64,000 nt of DNA from Dryococelus australis (lineage: Eukaryota > Arthropoda > Insecta > Phasmatodea > Phasmatidae), in contig CM057005.1 of assembly GCA_029891345.1 (NCBI GenBank), positions 62,141,760 to 62,205,759 of the forward strand, given 5' to 3'. The translations under genes were made by a program, and so were the position numbers. Shown piece after piece: positions 22,731-35,369 of this stretch (within the stretch, counting starts at the first letter, position 1; every line of letters starts with the position of its first letter). The notes beneath the pieces were generated by a model. It was given only the letters and a program-made list of their open reading frames with translations, ran no database searches and was not told the origin of the DNA.

Positions 22731-23060
22731 AATCACGGTTACTTCACACTTATCTGAAGCCCTGCTGAAGGTCAACTTCCAGAATATTCCTCCGCCTCGT
22801 GAAAACTAAACTTAAATAAGTCTAGAAAACCACACAGAAGGACAACGCACCCAATTCGTGTGCAGTCAGTGTAATAATATTCTGTGTGAGATATATTTAT
22901 TCGTAGGTGCTACCAACACACGTGCGTTCTCACAATTTTCATGGATGTTTATTATATACGAAATATTTAATTTATTAGTAAAATATTGGTAAAATTTCAA
23001 TTTAACTTGCATATTAGCAGGTGTATAAAACGATTGTGATATATGACATATCATTAAATG
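22731..23060 (-). mobile_element. Fragment of an element sharing the family D tip
   Basis: It begins with TAATCACGGTTACTTCACAC and TTATCTGAAGCCCTGCTG, the reverse complement of the right end of the 8,240-10,036 element. It then continues into a different interior: ATATTCCTCCGCCTCGTG, AGTCAGTGTAATAATATTCT and CCAACACACGTGCGTTCTC. The same interior is found split at 29,736-29,845 and 32,290-32,485. The far end is not defined. Confidence 0.55.
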
Positions 23061-24909
23061 TGTGATTCAGAAATTATGGAAAACCCGCGTGGCAGCTATT
23101 GCAGTTTCCATACGCTGTCCTGACACTAGGTAAACGACAGACGGCGAGCGTTATGAGAAAAATTACACGTACACGCGCCGTCAATATTTCATTTTTAATT
23201 AATATCCGAGCTGTTGGCGTCGCGATAACTACGCGGTGTATGCATGCATCACGTTGTTCGTTCGTACTTGTTTTGAGCTGGCGTCGAAAAAAATGCGCAT
23301 GGCTTCAAGCGCGAGCGTGGCCACTACGAGAACTTACGCTAAGCGGATTGTAATTTTTTTTTTTTTTTTTTATCGCCGACGGGCGTCGTGCAAGCGGGAT
23401 TGAAATTCCGTACTTCACAAACTAAAGTAATTTGCGAAGTTGCTACGCTTGCGTTTATGGCCAGTCTTTCTACATTTCTGTTTCAGGAAGATGCTTTACT
23501 TTACATAGAAAGTATTAAATTTAGTATGTTAATATAACTTGTTTCCTTGCTGGTAAAACGGTGCTGAAAGTTCGAACAAGTGTCGTGTTTCGTAAAATGC
23601 TAAGAATTGTTCTCGAGAATAATGGAGGGACTATAATTTGTAAACATTTCTCGAAATATTTGCCAGTAGTGTGCATTTCTAAGCAAAAAAAAAAAAAAAA
23701 AAAAAATTGTTTAAGTGCTCGATTGAACATCGCGGCAAAGCGCTCCATATTAACTGTAGTATGACCATGAAAGTCGATCTCCCTCCCGTTTTACATCTTA
23801 ATGTGGAACTGCAGCACTTAATGAAGCTATGCGCATCGGCTGCAGTGGTTTAGTTGTTTATTGTGTACAGCTTCGTTTTGACGATCGCGGTAAAAGTCAC
23901 TAGCTCCTTTGGAGTTGGCCGCTTCATAATTTCTGCTCAAACAACTTTATTGGAACTGAAATAATCAAGATTTATGACTGCATCGATTTGTGGGAGGTTA
24001 TTATATCGTGCTTTCACAAAATGGTCTGTAATTTCTTCTTGAATGTGATTATGAATTAGCGCTCAGCGGACACTAAATGCCATTTTGCATGATCAAATAG
24101 ATATTTAATTCAATTTATTTAACTAAAAAGTCACTTCAATTATGAATTGCATTTAATAAGCTTTCGAGTATTCACATGGATATTCATCAGAATCTTTTTA
24201 ATAAAACCAGCTAAAAAAAATTTACAATAGTCAATTTTTAGAAGTATCTACGACTCATGCACGACACGAAAATAATTGGTTAAACAACAGCACATTTTCT
24301 TAATACTATTGTGTATTTTCTTTTTAAAAAACGTCCTTATTTTTTAACAACTTCAAAGTGTGCACCAAACTCAGTGATTAGGGGATTGCTTCTATTTACT
24401 ACTGTTAGAAAAGATTTAGTCGGCGACTGAAATCTTGGATTCAAGAAAATATAGAACGTGTTCTAAACGAAGAGAAACATACATTCAAGAAACTGAAAGA
24501 GAACATGACTGCAGTTATGAGGTTCAGGTGACGTCATATATCATGCAATGAATTGAATTCAATAAAAATTGAGGGTAATTTGAAGAAACATTTGATCGTG
24601 TCGTAGGGCCTTTCCTGTCGGCCGAGGCTGGTAATAAGTAGTTAGTTAACCACTGGTTGGGAAGCATGTGGCTTCTTCCCAACCAAAATGAATTTATCTG
24701 TTTGTATGGATTGGGTAGACACATGTACACAAGCGTTGCTCGAGGCTTTAGAGTCGGCCAAACTAAAGGTTTTTCCTATATTATGGTTTCGTTGCATATC
24801 AGTAGTAACTTGATAAAAATACCAAAACGTTTGAAACATAACTTCCATAATATTTTTCTTAGTGAATTTCAAAATATTAACTTAAAGGCAAAACTAATTT
24901 AAAAAAGTT
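23061..24909. other. Unassigned 1.8 kb
   Basis: CpG-richer at 23,100-23,460, with a T run at 23,350-23,370 and an A run at 23,685-23,706. No gene or shared family recognised. Confidence 0.4.
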
Positions 24910-25344
24910 ATTTTGACCCAAATTGAAGTTTCAGCTAAATTGCGTCTTGAATTACTAAGGGCAATAATTTGAACAAACGCCATTGCTTGAATATGTCGTC
25001 ACAGTAAACGGAGTTTTCTGTGACGACTTAGTGAGGCAATGGTATACATGTGTTAAAAATATGTCAATCATTCATCCTCATTGCAAGCATCTTTCAAAAA
25101 ACTGTTTATTAAAGTCGCAAAAGTGACGTGTTGCAATATTTTTGAAATCCGACACTTTCTTCAACTGCGGTAATGACTTGGCTATTTTGACTTTAATTGA
25201 AGTTTCAGCTAAATTGCGTCTTGAATTACTAAGGGCAATAATTTGAACAAACGCCATTGCTTGAATATGTCGTCGCAGTAAACGGAGTTTTCTGTGACGA
25301 CTTAGTGAGGCAATGGTATACATGTGTTAAAAATATGTCAATCA
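24910..25344. repeat. Direct duplication (about 161 bp, offset 274) containing a conserved hairpin
   Basis: Segments 24,910-25,070 and 25,184-25,344 are nearly identical and separated by 113 bp. Each contains an imperfect hairpin. In copy 1 the outer stem is CCATTGC/GCAATGG (24,980-25,042) and the inner stem GTCGTCACAG/CTGTGACGAC, with loop TAAACGGAGTTTT. One stem base is changed in copy 2. Confidence 0.8.
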
Positions 25345-27899
25345 CTCCTGTTTCGCTACAAACATTCCACAGAAAATTCTGGGTAACTGTTTAAGTAGCA
25401 CAGTTGCTTGTATTGCGACGAAAATATTGTACGCCTGTTCAGTACCCTTGCACGCAGAGGCGACAGGGAACTTAATGCGCTTCGTTACGGATTAGCTTTT
25501 AAGTCAATTCATACCTGAAAGAGGTTATAGATGCAGCTAAATAATCAGTCATGATTAGATATAAGATGAAGTTTATCGTACATAAGGATTATACAATAAC
25601 TATTTACGTAACTATTGGTCGGGGGAGCTTAAATGGAATTACCAAGATGCTAATTAGCTATAATAATTTGTATTACCTAACTCCATTACTATAACAATCT
25701 AATTGTAAAGTCCCCACTTTGTTCATGTTGCCGGAGGCTGATTCTAGGAGGCGGTTAACGACGGCCGGACATACCCATCTCCATGTATTCTTGGTCCGCT
25801 GCCCCGATTACAAAATACGCCGCTCCCAGTGTCCCATTGGCGTATATTGGGTGAGCTGTTTAATACTTTCGACCATTTTTACTGGCTAGTGTAGGGGGTT
25901 TCTGTAACTGTCTTTCTCAAGGTGTTATTGCAATCACGCTCGTGCCCTGGTTCAATGTTCAAAGGTGTGATCAAGCAGGCCGTTCAGCTAAGGGCTGATT
26001 ACTTCTTAATATCTTTGCTCTGGTGCCCTTATCGCCACCTTGCATCAGGGGCCGCATACTTGCAAAATAGGTACAGGTAAGGAAGGGCCTTAATCTTCAC
26101 TGTCGGGGGAGAAATATTTAATTGTGCTCGCGATTCGGTATTCCCTTCCGTTATAAACCTACTGCCCATATTGCTTAATCTGCGACGCAACTCGTAAGCT
26201 TTGGTTTTTGACGTGAATACGTCTTTAAATTTGCAACAATAGTGGAAGGCAATCCAGAAAATCCTAAGATAACAAAATCGGGGGATACAGTTTGGCATTG
26301 CAGTTCCGAATCTATAGTCAACATTCAAAATTCAATTAGACCACTCGATTGTCAAAGGATCAACGGATATGTTACTTTGAGTGAGGACTGTGAAGCATCG
26401 CGCGAGGGGGGGGGGGGAGGGGGCGCACTTTTGAGTTAGTTTCGCCGCCTCTCATATCATAACTAATTCCGAGCATTATACCTTTTGACGAGGAGAAGCT
26501 AACACGCTCGTTTGAGTTTCAATCGACAGCTCTCGTCAAGATCAATCGACTGCATGTATAAAAACATTTGTGTGGCGTGGTTATGGTGAAATGTTATGAG
26601 TTTAATGTAAAAAATTAAGAAAATTTAACACAATGTCAGCCTATACTCGTCAAAAAGCCAAATCTAAATACAGAATTCGTATACGGTTGGAAAGAGCATC
26701 TCAAAAGCAATCCAGTGATACCCATATAACCCCATATGATCGAGTGAAGCTGTGCCGGGAACGTAAAGGAAACGTCAAGGCGTCCGAGCTCGTCGACGTA
26801 GACGTATTCAAGCAATACAAACTGCCGTATCCGTAATACAGCCAAACCCAATTTTGGTCAGTCTTTCGCTCCATAAATTCCTTGAGAGTAATCTGCAATT
26901 AATATTTGTGTAATGCTAAGTAAATTTGCGTCACTAATACTATATCGATACGGAACAAGTTTCGGAAACCAAATATTTTCTGCCACTTATTGAGGGCTAC
27001 AGAAAAGTCTCCAGAATCATAAAATCAAAAACGGAATTCGGACCACTTAATTTCGATGGGGTAAGTTTTACTGGCTATATGTTTGAGTTAACAAAATCAC
27101 CAAATCATATCAATAGTTGATACAATATTTTCGAATAAAAATAAAGTTTAAAATTTCTTAAAATCAGTACACATAAAAACAATTAATTCAACATTTAGGA
27201 AATGTTATTATGTAAAATTGTATAATAATAAAATAATAAAACACTTTCTAATTCTAAATGGAGCCCATTTTCTTAAATGCTCCTTTTAGCAAATTTTGTG
27301 AAGAAAAGTATTTTTTCTTCAAGATGTGTAAATTTAAATATTACAGAGTTGTCGGTACTATTATTTAATAGTTCCAAGACAATTACTTTGGCATGTAAAG
27401 TTACTTTGTGGTTTACATCCCTAATTTTTCGCAAGAAGCTGGAATTTTTCAAATCGAAAACTGCACATTTGTTCAACTATTGCTCTGTACTCTGGACGAG
27501 CAGTTTGCGTTAGAGACACCTACTGTGTTGGCAAAATTGCGCTGAGGTCACTCCTTCAAACGGGAGAACGCCCAGCCACGTGTGACTGGAATGCCATTAG
27601 ATCTTATGCTGACCGTTTAGTTAATAGTCGAGCACAGAACAGGCACGAAACAAGAGCGTGGCCAGATTGTCGGGGCCAAACGTATGGGGCACTCTATATC
27701 CGAAGTCGCACAGGTACCAGGGTTGGCAAAATGCCACCAATTGTCAGTAAATTCCATGCCACTGGCACTGGCAAAAACTTGGGTTTTACCGGAAAATACG
27801 CTCCACATTCTATTTTGCCTTCTCAGAGCGTCCTCTCTAATACGGTCTGGTACGTCAACCAATTTTATAATATTCTATGGCTGCCAATATTTTCTTGTA
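25345..27899. other. Unassigned 2.6 kb
   Basis: Short open frames near 26,240, 26,633-26,898 (both strands) and 27,277 have no recognisable product. A poly-G run lies at about 26,407. Nothing else can be supported. Confidence 0.4.
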
Positions 27900-28102
27900 G
27901 ATCAACAAACATTTCCAGCACATGTGAGCAAAATCGGCCCATACATATAGCAGTTAGACTCCAGCGCCACCTATCGGAACCTAACCTTCCAAATGCAATG
28001 TGCAATAAAACAATTTATTTTAGGTCAACAAATATTTCCTGCAAGTATGAGCAAAATCGGCCCATAAATATAGAAGTTAGACTCCAGTGCCATCTATCGG
28101 AA
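27900..28102. repeat. Two direct copies of an 80-bp unit
   Basis: Units at 27,900-27,979 and 28,023-28,102 (offset 123) share GAGCAAAATCGGCCCATA, TAGACTCCAG and ATCGGAA with about 10 differences. Confidence 0.75.
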
Positions 28103-29735
28103 TGAAACATAACTAAAAACCTTACTCGCCACCTCAATAACACATGATGTGACCATGGTCTCAATTGGTACAGTGGTTTGTCAGTGATTATGAGGTTTAG
28201 TCACGCACAATGGGTTTTATATATAAAGATACAATGTAATAATGTCCCCAGGTGTATAGTAAAATTAGACTATAAGTTAAAGTTATAGGTTTTAATTGAA
28301 AATTTGCATTTACTTATTAATGCCAATTAAATAAATCAGCGTACCATTGTTAATTCTTACATTTCTTATACTAATACAGATTTATGTTTGTAATTAATGA
28401 TAAATCAACATTTTGAGATTGTATTTCCAAGATAATTATTCCAGTAGGTACTCATAAAAGGAAGCCTAATAATTCCTGTGTTTCGTTGGGAAATTGGATG
28501 TTTATGAATCCAAGGGGCCATACTAGATAATGGAGTAGAAAAGAATAAAAACAATTTAGCTTACAAACGCATATTCTAAAGTAAAATATTAGGCCTACAT
28601 ATTATCGGATTACTATAATGACAAATAAGTCAAGCTTGAGATATGATTTTACAGTAGTAGACATAGGTGTTCTTATAAATGTTTTCTTTGCTATAGTAAA
28701 ATTTAAATTTACGTTTAAACTGCTAAAACGTTGAGTGATTTCATGCAAACTTTCCTACCAAGAGGAAAATACTGGCAAAAATTAATAAAGTCCGGAACGG
28801 TTTTAACCTGGCATTTACCAGGTCTTTTCACACAGTGGGTAAAAACTGTGCAATCCCTGACAGGTACCGGAATTTCCACGGGCTGCCGTGTCAAGTGTAC
28901 CGTGAGTTCATGTGCTCGGATAAAACCACTGCCCAGTTAGACGTACCAGTTTTTTTGTATACATACCAGTTTTCAGGGTATCGTACGATGTACCGAGACA
29001 CTTCCGTCTTGGTACGCGAAAATACCAAGATTTCAGCATTTGCGATAACTTGTATCAAAAAGTACCATAAAAGTATTTTGCGTCCAGTACCTCACTTCGC
29101 AAAAAAAGATACGTGTGACCGGCTGGCATCCAAGACTCTGTACGATGCTACCGAGCGTTTAGAGGGAGGTTGACCAGAACATCGGTGATCTTGAGTTCTT
29201 ATTCGATGAAGTTTGATTTTAATGTAGAAATTTTATTTGATTGAAGTTATTTGAAATTTTTGCACCGTTTATTAGGTAGTAAATGGCAATAATTGTTCTT
29301 ACGTGCCAGTGTTGGCCTTTAGTCAAATGCAAAATATGTGCATAAGATTTTCCCTATTACTAACGTAGAGTTTACATTTTTTAAAAATAAAATGCAGAAA
29401 GTAAATGATTTTTTTTTTAAATATAAACAAGCTGTATTTCAGTAGTTCATATTTTTGCACGCATTTAAGTGTTTACTACGCCTTTTGTTTTAAACAATAG
29501 CCTTGTGAAATCAACTATTAACCACAATACATAAAATAATGGCTCGACTATTTTTGTCGTGTGAATTTGCATGGCGTACCAGTTTTTCGTTTCAGGTATC
29601 AGTTTTTTTTTTTTTTTTGTGAGGTCAGTGCCAGGACTTCGGAGTTGCCATCTAACATCCCTACCACTACAGCCAGGGACAGCTGCCGTGGCGTACAGTG
29701 TCGCGATGGCGGGTGTCAACGTAGGCTAGCTTGAT
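28103..29735. other. Unassigned 1.6 kb
   Basis: AT-rich, with a GC-richer patch at 28,790-29,170 carrying an open frame of 112 codons and no recognisable domain. Confidence 0.4.
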
Positions 29736-29995
29736 TGCTATATCTCTTCATGATTACCTCCAACTTTTCCTGAAGCACTGCTAAAGTTACACTATCAGGA
29801 TATTCCTCCGCCTCATGCAAACAAAACTAAGTTAATTCTAATCAGGTTAGGAACAGGATGAGTATTTTTTTGTGGGAAAGATTGGCATAAGGGAAATTTC
29901 CACCGCTAGGTAACCGCTAGTTTTCCAAAGAGGTCACTTTTAATTAGAATTTCAAGCTACGTATATAATAAAATTGGAAAATTTAAATTAGTTAA

Positions 29996-30215
29996 CCCTT
30001 TCAGACCAGATTTAATTTTCTGGTTTTCCGATAAAAATCCGGAAATTTTTTATTTAGTACATTTTGAGACCCAGAGATGGCATTAGTATCTAAAACCATA
30101 GAGTAATGATACACAAATGAGTAAAATGAGTATTTTTTGCAGTAAATGTAATTATAAAAAACAAAACACTGTCTACCTTTAATGGCATCGATTGATACCA
30201 CCGGGTTTGAAAGGG
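29996..30215. mobile_element. piggyBac-type MITE
   Basis: TTAA at 29,992-29,995 and 30,216-30,219 flanks a 220-bp element. It starts CCCTTTCAGACC and ends, read inward from the right, CCCTTTCAAACCCGGTGG. A TTAA target with CCC/GGG tips is diagnostic of piggyBac. No coding capacity. Confidence 0.88.
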
Positions 30216-30220
30216 TTAAG

Positions 30221-32108
30221 TATTGACCATTCCCGAGTGGAAGCGACTTATGAAAATCAACCTTTGGAAAAACACACTAGGCATAACATGCCAACCTGTT
30301 TTTTCAATGACATGTATTCCACAAATATACAACACTGATTAACTTTAGAGTACTGTATTATTGAATAAATGAAACTTTACCTTAATATCTTCTATAACTT
30401 GTAAAATTAATTTCATTTTAAATATGAATTAACAACAGCGAGAGCAGCGACGTGTTGGCAACGGCCGGTAAGAAATAGTTCACTGTTAAAATATAATTTA
30501 ACCTGTTTTTTTAGTATGCTATTTGTAAATTAAACGGTGCCTATTGAAATATTAAAATATTTAGGTAGCCCCGATTGCAAAATATCTCATTTTTACAGTT
30601 TAAATAACCGGAAAATTTCGTGAGTAGGCCGTAAGGTGTTGTTTTATCCAGCGAGAGGAACTTTGAAGCAACTGTCTGTTAAGCGAGGCTTGGCGCTCTC
30701 TCTCTCTCTGTCTCTCTCTCTCTGTCTTTGTCTCTTTCACACTCGGGAAGTTTCAATTCGCTAGTACATGGAAATTGTACATGTTTTTCAATTGTAGCAT
30801 ATTTCATACTTATTACAGCAAAACAATGATTTTTGAATTTTTAATTTACAACTGAAAAGAGATTTTAATATTTGAATACTTATTTTAATATATTTAGATA
30901 CGATGACGGCGCAGAGACAAAGTGAAGTTGGTAGACGTGATGAGCCATGATGTTATGGCGTGCTGCTGTTTTACCAAACGAAGCGTAAATTATTCTTACT
31001 CCGAAAAATACTTCAAATTACCACATCACGTCTGTAGACATTGTGTTTTTTAAACCTACCTAAGCAAGTTACGATGTTTTGATAAATCTGTGTTTCCGCG
31101 GCAGTAATAAATATACTGTTACGGTGTGTTTCGTTAACTTCTGCGTGTGAAATAGCGTGGCGTGGCTCTGTGGTAATCGTTACGCTGGATCTGTGTTGTG
31201 CGTGATTTCAAATTTCTTATGTGAACTATTTATACGTTTTAAATGTGAACTGTTTTTACGACGAAGTTATTTATTTACACCCACGTATGTTTATTTATTA
31301 CAACGTTTTACCTTTGCCCTGGTGTTTGAAACACAGTCGTGTAACGTGATTTACCACCAATCCCAACAAAATAACCAAGCCCAGCCCCAATAAATTTTAA
31401 TAAACCTAATACACAGTAAGTAGCAATACATATAAATATGAGTGGAATAAAAGTTACGGTAGGTTTATTTGTGTGCATGTTCATAGCTATATTTTAAGTT
31501 TCTATAACAAAACATGAGCGACACGAGTTGCGTTCTATTCCTTCGTTATTCGAACTGAGGCCGTCCTTTTAAAGAAATAACCCAACACATATCAATAACA
31601 AAAAGTTAAATACTACAGTTAATTACCCCGCAGTTGTAACGGTGTTTAACACAGTCAAATATTAACGTACATTACGTGTAATGTGCTATGTCGTGGAAAA
31701 CAAATATGTTAATGTAATGTAACCGTAAGAACTATCGTTAATTCAGGCATTTTTAAAACGTCATAAAGCTTACCTGAATAATGTTATAGGCTTAAACTGT
31801 GAATGTTCGTACGAAATGGTTTTGGAAATAGACCTACGACAAAATTCTTTGAAACGCTGTAAACAGTAAACAACACATTTGACAGGTCTAAAAGTAGAAG
31901 TCACATTTCAATGTTTATTTCTAGGTGTAGCGAAGGTTTACGAGCACATGTGCACACACAATGGCATGTAAACATTGATTTTGACAGATGCTACATGGCA
32001 GTCACATGGCAATGTTTGTTTACATTTGGCGGAAGGATACGAAACGGGCCTGCAAGTAGGTATTTAGCAGGGCTCCGAGAAAGTTGCTTCCAATGGGAAA
32101 TGGACTAT
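30221..32108 (+). mobile_element. 1.9-kb non-coding TIR element (family D, copy 2)
   Basis: Ends TATTGACCATTCCCGAGTGG then AAGCGACTT and, from the right, TATAGTCCATTTCCCATTGG then AAGCAACTT. It aligns over its length with 8,240-10,036, including a CT microsatellite (30,693-30,735). Relative to copy 1 it carries an extra stretch of about 125 bp at 31,895-32,020. Its ends differ from copy 1 in the second half of the repeat. Non-coding. Confidence 0.75.
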
Positions 32109-32485
32109 AGTTATTTTATATCTGATTTATAATTATTGCAATAATTATTTTTTACGCAGAATACAGTACAAATTAGGTACACATGCGACACTAGCGCTTA
32201 CCTAGTGGCGAAAAATTTTAGTCCCCAAACTTAAAGAATTAAGCTTCCCAACCCTAGTAGAACTAACCATCACAAAAATTAACCAAGTATAGGAAATTAC
32301 ACCAAAATTACAGTATATCGCATTCGTGCGCATTCAGTGTAATAATATTTTGCATACGAGCTTTCTCACTATGCGTTACCAACACACGTATTTTCTCCCT
32401 GTTTTTGTTCATATAAATAATAAATACAATACTGTAATTTATAAATAAAATATATTACGTGGAATTTCAAATTTATAAAAAGTAA

Positions 32486-32982
32486 GGCACTTTTATCTTC
32501 AGGCATATTCCCACCAGCCATCATGAATTTATGGAATCTTCGCCATACTCTGGAAATACAGTTTTGTATAATGTTTTTTTTTTTTTTGGAACGACAGAGC
32601 GCAGAAAATTGTCTAGTGCATTGTCTGAGGCCAGTATTTCTTGACTACTGTTGATATCGTCACCTTTGCAATCGATCGCAAGAAATAGTCTCGCTTTCCA
32701 CCTAAACAGTTACCAGCTACAAATTAATAAATATAGCGAAGCTGTGGCAGTTCGATAACGTTTGGGAAGCTGTTATTTGGGATACGTCATGCGGGAAATT
32801 TCAATACGCCTTCTGAAATAGAAGCTTCGGCGAAAAATCGATAAGTCTAAGTTTAAGACGCTTGTGATACATGGCATATGCAGGAAACAATTAACCGCGT
32901 CATACATGGGGTGATTAAAAAAAGTTTTTCTTCACAAAGTGAGATGAATCTGCGAATAGGCTATGCAGCGGATAGGCAGATA
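32486..32982. other. Unassigned stretch
   Basis: AT-rich with a T run near 32,576-32,587. No gene. Confidence 0.4.
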
Positions 32983-33080
32983 AAAGCTGTTCACGATAAT
33001 GTGAGCACTTTTGAAATCAACCTCAGAAAAAAGTCACTGCTTCTACCTGCATATATCCTAACGGGAGCCCTGAGTGATGC
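32983..33080 (+). mobile_element. MITE family A, copy A4, left part
   Basis: AAAGCTGTTCACGATAATGT starts it, and it then follows the family through CTACCTGCATATATCCTAAC and GAGCCCTGAGTGATGC, where the match stops abruptly. The matching right part begins at 38,821, so the copy is split by 5.7 kb containing the LINE. Confidence 0.75.
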
Positions 33081-33750
33081 AGTGTCTCGACAGCTAAATC
33101 GTCCATAGATATCGCCTGCTGGCTACATACGCACACAAATACTTCACCGTGGCCATTTCACTTCGCACTCGTCCCTATATACAGATACTAATAATCTTTT
33201 AGTCACGCTCTGGTTTCCCTTCAAACTAGCTTGGGGATATTTTTGCTCTTTCTATTGAGAAACCAGCGTGTCTATTCTGTATAGAATATTGTTTAATTAA
33301 TTTATTTGTTTCTTCTCTTACAGTGTGTTGCCGCCGAATTATTCGCCGCATTATTCGCAGTAGTGCTGCCACCTATTGTTTTCTTGTGAACTGTTTGTGC
33401 TGTATATATCGTGTATTTTGTCACTGACTAATTAGTTTCTTTTTCAGTATATATCTGTTGCGCCTGGCCCGGGCATGAGCTGTAACTCGAGATCTTGGTA
33501 TCGACGAGTGAGGACGTATCTTCAAGGAGTAAGGAGTTGGGACTGCCCCTGTAGGTTTGTATAGCTTTCGCGACTTTTGAGTGTCTGCTCGTCGGTTGTT
33601 GGGTCTAACAGCCATCTCGAGCCTAGCCCCTTGAGGGTCAGCGGCGACAGACTCTCTTGCAGCGAATAGGCATATTTAATTCTTTCTACATACCGTTGCT
33701 TTCCTAGTGCACTCCCCCCTTTTTTTCGGGTCCTGGACGGGCGTAGCTCT

Positions 33751-35369
33751 GTGGAGGGGGTTGGGCCCCCCAATGAATCCGACGATAATCATCGTCATGT
33801 AAAAAACACAGCACCCGGTGCAGAATTTTATGAACCCAACCTGAACAATAGGTCTTCTGTTTTTTCGAGCCGGGAAGTTAATTCTAGTTTTCCCCTCTCT
33901 TCCTCAGACATGGAATTTGAATTCGAGCTTCAGGGTAGCAACCTGAAAAGGCGCAACTCCTATGAGAACTCGGAGGATGCCAGAGCCGCTCTTCATACCC
34001 AATTGAGCAAAAGAAAACATTGAGTACGAACAGCAAACCCTGGGTGAGTCCAGGCAACAGGCACAATGTGCCCCTGGCACGGCACTGGACGTGCAGCCGA
34101 ACATTCCGGTTCGAAACCAGTACGCAATTTTGAGGGAGCAAGTGGCTTCCACCTCGATCCCCGGCTCTTCAAGCCAACCACAAAACGTGGACCTGAACCT
34201 GCGCAACAATGCGAAACACAGAAAGTCTACTTTCCACCTCGTGGTGCGTGACACAGGCAGGTACTCTTTCCTCGTTCGACAGCTCCGAACCATCCATCCC
34301 TCAGGCTAGGAACGGTCTGCACATCATTGCAACCGACCTGCAAAAATGTGAGGCCGCGACAAACATGCTGAAAAACACTGGCATTCCATACTTCACTTAC
34401 AGTACAAATATCGATCCACCCCAGAAGGTCGTGTTTGATCTGCCGGCAGACACGGACCCTAATACCATCGCAGAGGAGCTCACACTGCGTGGGTACCAGG
34501 TGACTGAAGTGTACCAGTTTAAGTACAGAAAACAAAACGATCTAGACCCTTCCCAATACCAGCTCGTACCACAGAACCGCTTCTGCGTCACTGCAGCAAA
34601 GAATGACTCTCTCGGCCCTCTTATCTCTGTAACCCGGCTTAACATGACAATTGTTCATCCCCGCCAGTACCAGAGGAAGCTCAGTGACGTTGCTCAATGC
34701 AAGCTCTGCCAGGCCCTGGACCACACAAAGAATTACTGTAAACTCAACGTAGTCTGCCCACACTGCAGCGGGTCACACAATCTGGATGCCTGTCCCCAGA
34801 TAGCTGCTGCACCGAAATGTGTTAACTGCAATGGCGACCACCTTGCCAACTCGAAAGATTGTCCCAAATTAATTGCAATCGTGCAGCAGCGACAGCAAAC
34901 GGCCCTCAAAAAAATGCAATCTAGAATGCAACCGCAAATGGCAACGACGTCTGCCCCACAAGTACCAGCTAGCGATATCTCACAATATCCTAAACTCCTT
35001 GATGAAAAATTTCTTCCCCCGCAAGCCTCCTACGCACAGGCAGCCAGAGGCCCCGTCCGCCACATTTCAATCCCAACAAACGCCACTCAGGTGCCCCTAG
35101 ACCACGAAACCTTACAGATGCCAACCGCCCCACCCCGCCGGCAAACCCCCGCACCTGTCCACAACTCCGCCCCATCGGCTCCTGGCGACCTCGGAAGCAC
35201 CATGAAGGACCTCATGGACCTCATGAGGTTCCTAAAAAAGGCTAATTTCCGGGCCATCATGAGCCATTTCCGCGGCTACATGATAGTAGCAAACACCCAC
35301 CCAGACCCACACACCAAGTCCATGATCCTCATGGAGGCGCTCATGACTTTTGCGGAGCAGATGCCCTAA
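33751..35369 (+). pseudogene. LINE ORF1: Gag-like protein with CCHC zinc knuckles
   Basis: The likely original start is the ATG at 33,751 (MEGVGPPNES). That frame ends at a TGA (34,021-34,023). The protein continues in the next frame (EYEQQTLGES, RNQYAILREQ, KSTFHLVVRDTG) to about 34,300, then in the third frame (ARNGLHIIATDLQK to the TAA at 35,367-35,369). Two frameshifts therefore break it. The C-terminal two-thirds is intact. It has a PRE_C2HC-like segment (PYFTYSTNIDPPQKVVFDLP) followed by a cluster of CCHC knuckles at 34,698-34,863 (CKLCQALDHTKNYC, CPHCSGSHNLDAC, CVNCNGDHLANSKDC), which bind nucleic acid in the LINE ribonucleoprotein. A proline/glutamine-rich linker follows. The ATG at 34,209 that opens the longest frame lies in out-of-frame sequence and is not a credible start. 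Confidence 0.85.

Larger units (their letters stand above)
29736..32485 (-). mobile_element. Family D-tip element, split by later insertions
   Basis: The left piece, about 29,736-29,845 (ATGATTACCTCCAACTTTTC, then ATATTCCTCCGCCTCATG), and the right piece, about 32,290-32,485 (CATTCAGTGTAATAATATTT, CCAACACACGTATTTTCTCC), correspond to consecutive parts of 22,731-23,060. The roughly 2.4 kb between them includes the piggyBac-type MITE and the 1.9-kb element. This is inferred nesting and the breakpoints are approximate. Confidence 0.5.

Noticed and set aside
28829-28853. Second RSS-like end: CACAGTGGGTAAAAACTGTG
   Set aside because: The heptamer is present but there is no 12- or 23-bp spacing to a nonamer and no partner end. 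It is probably chance.
34209-34320. ATG at 34,209 as the start of LINE ORF1
   Set aside because: The first about 30 codons are in the wrong frame relative to conserved ORF1 sequence, which runs in the other frames from 33,751. The open frame only becomes meaningful after a frameshift near 34,300.
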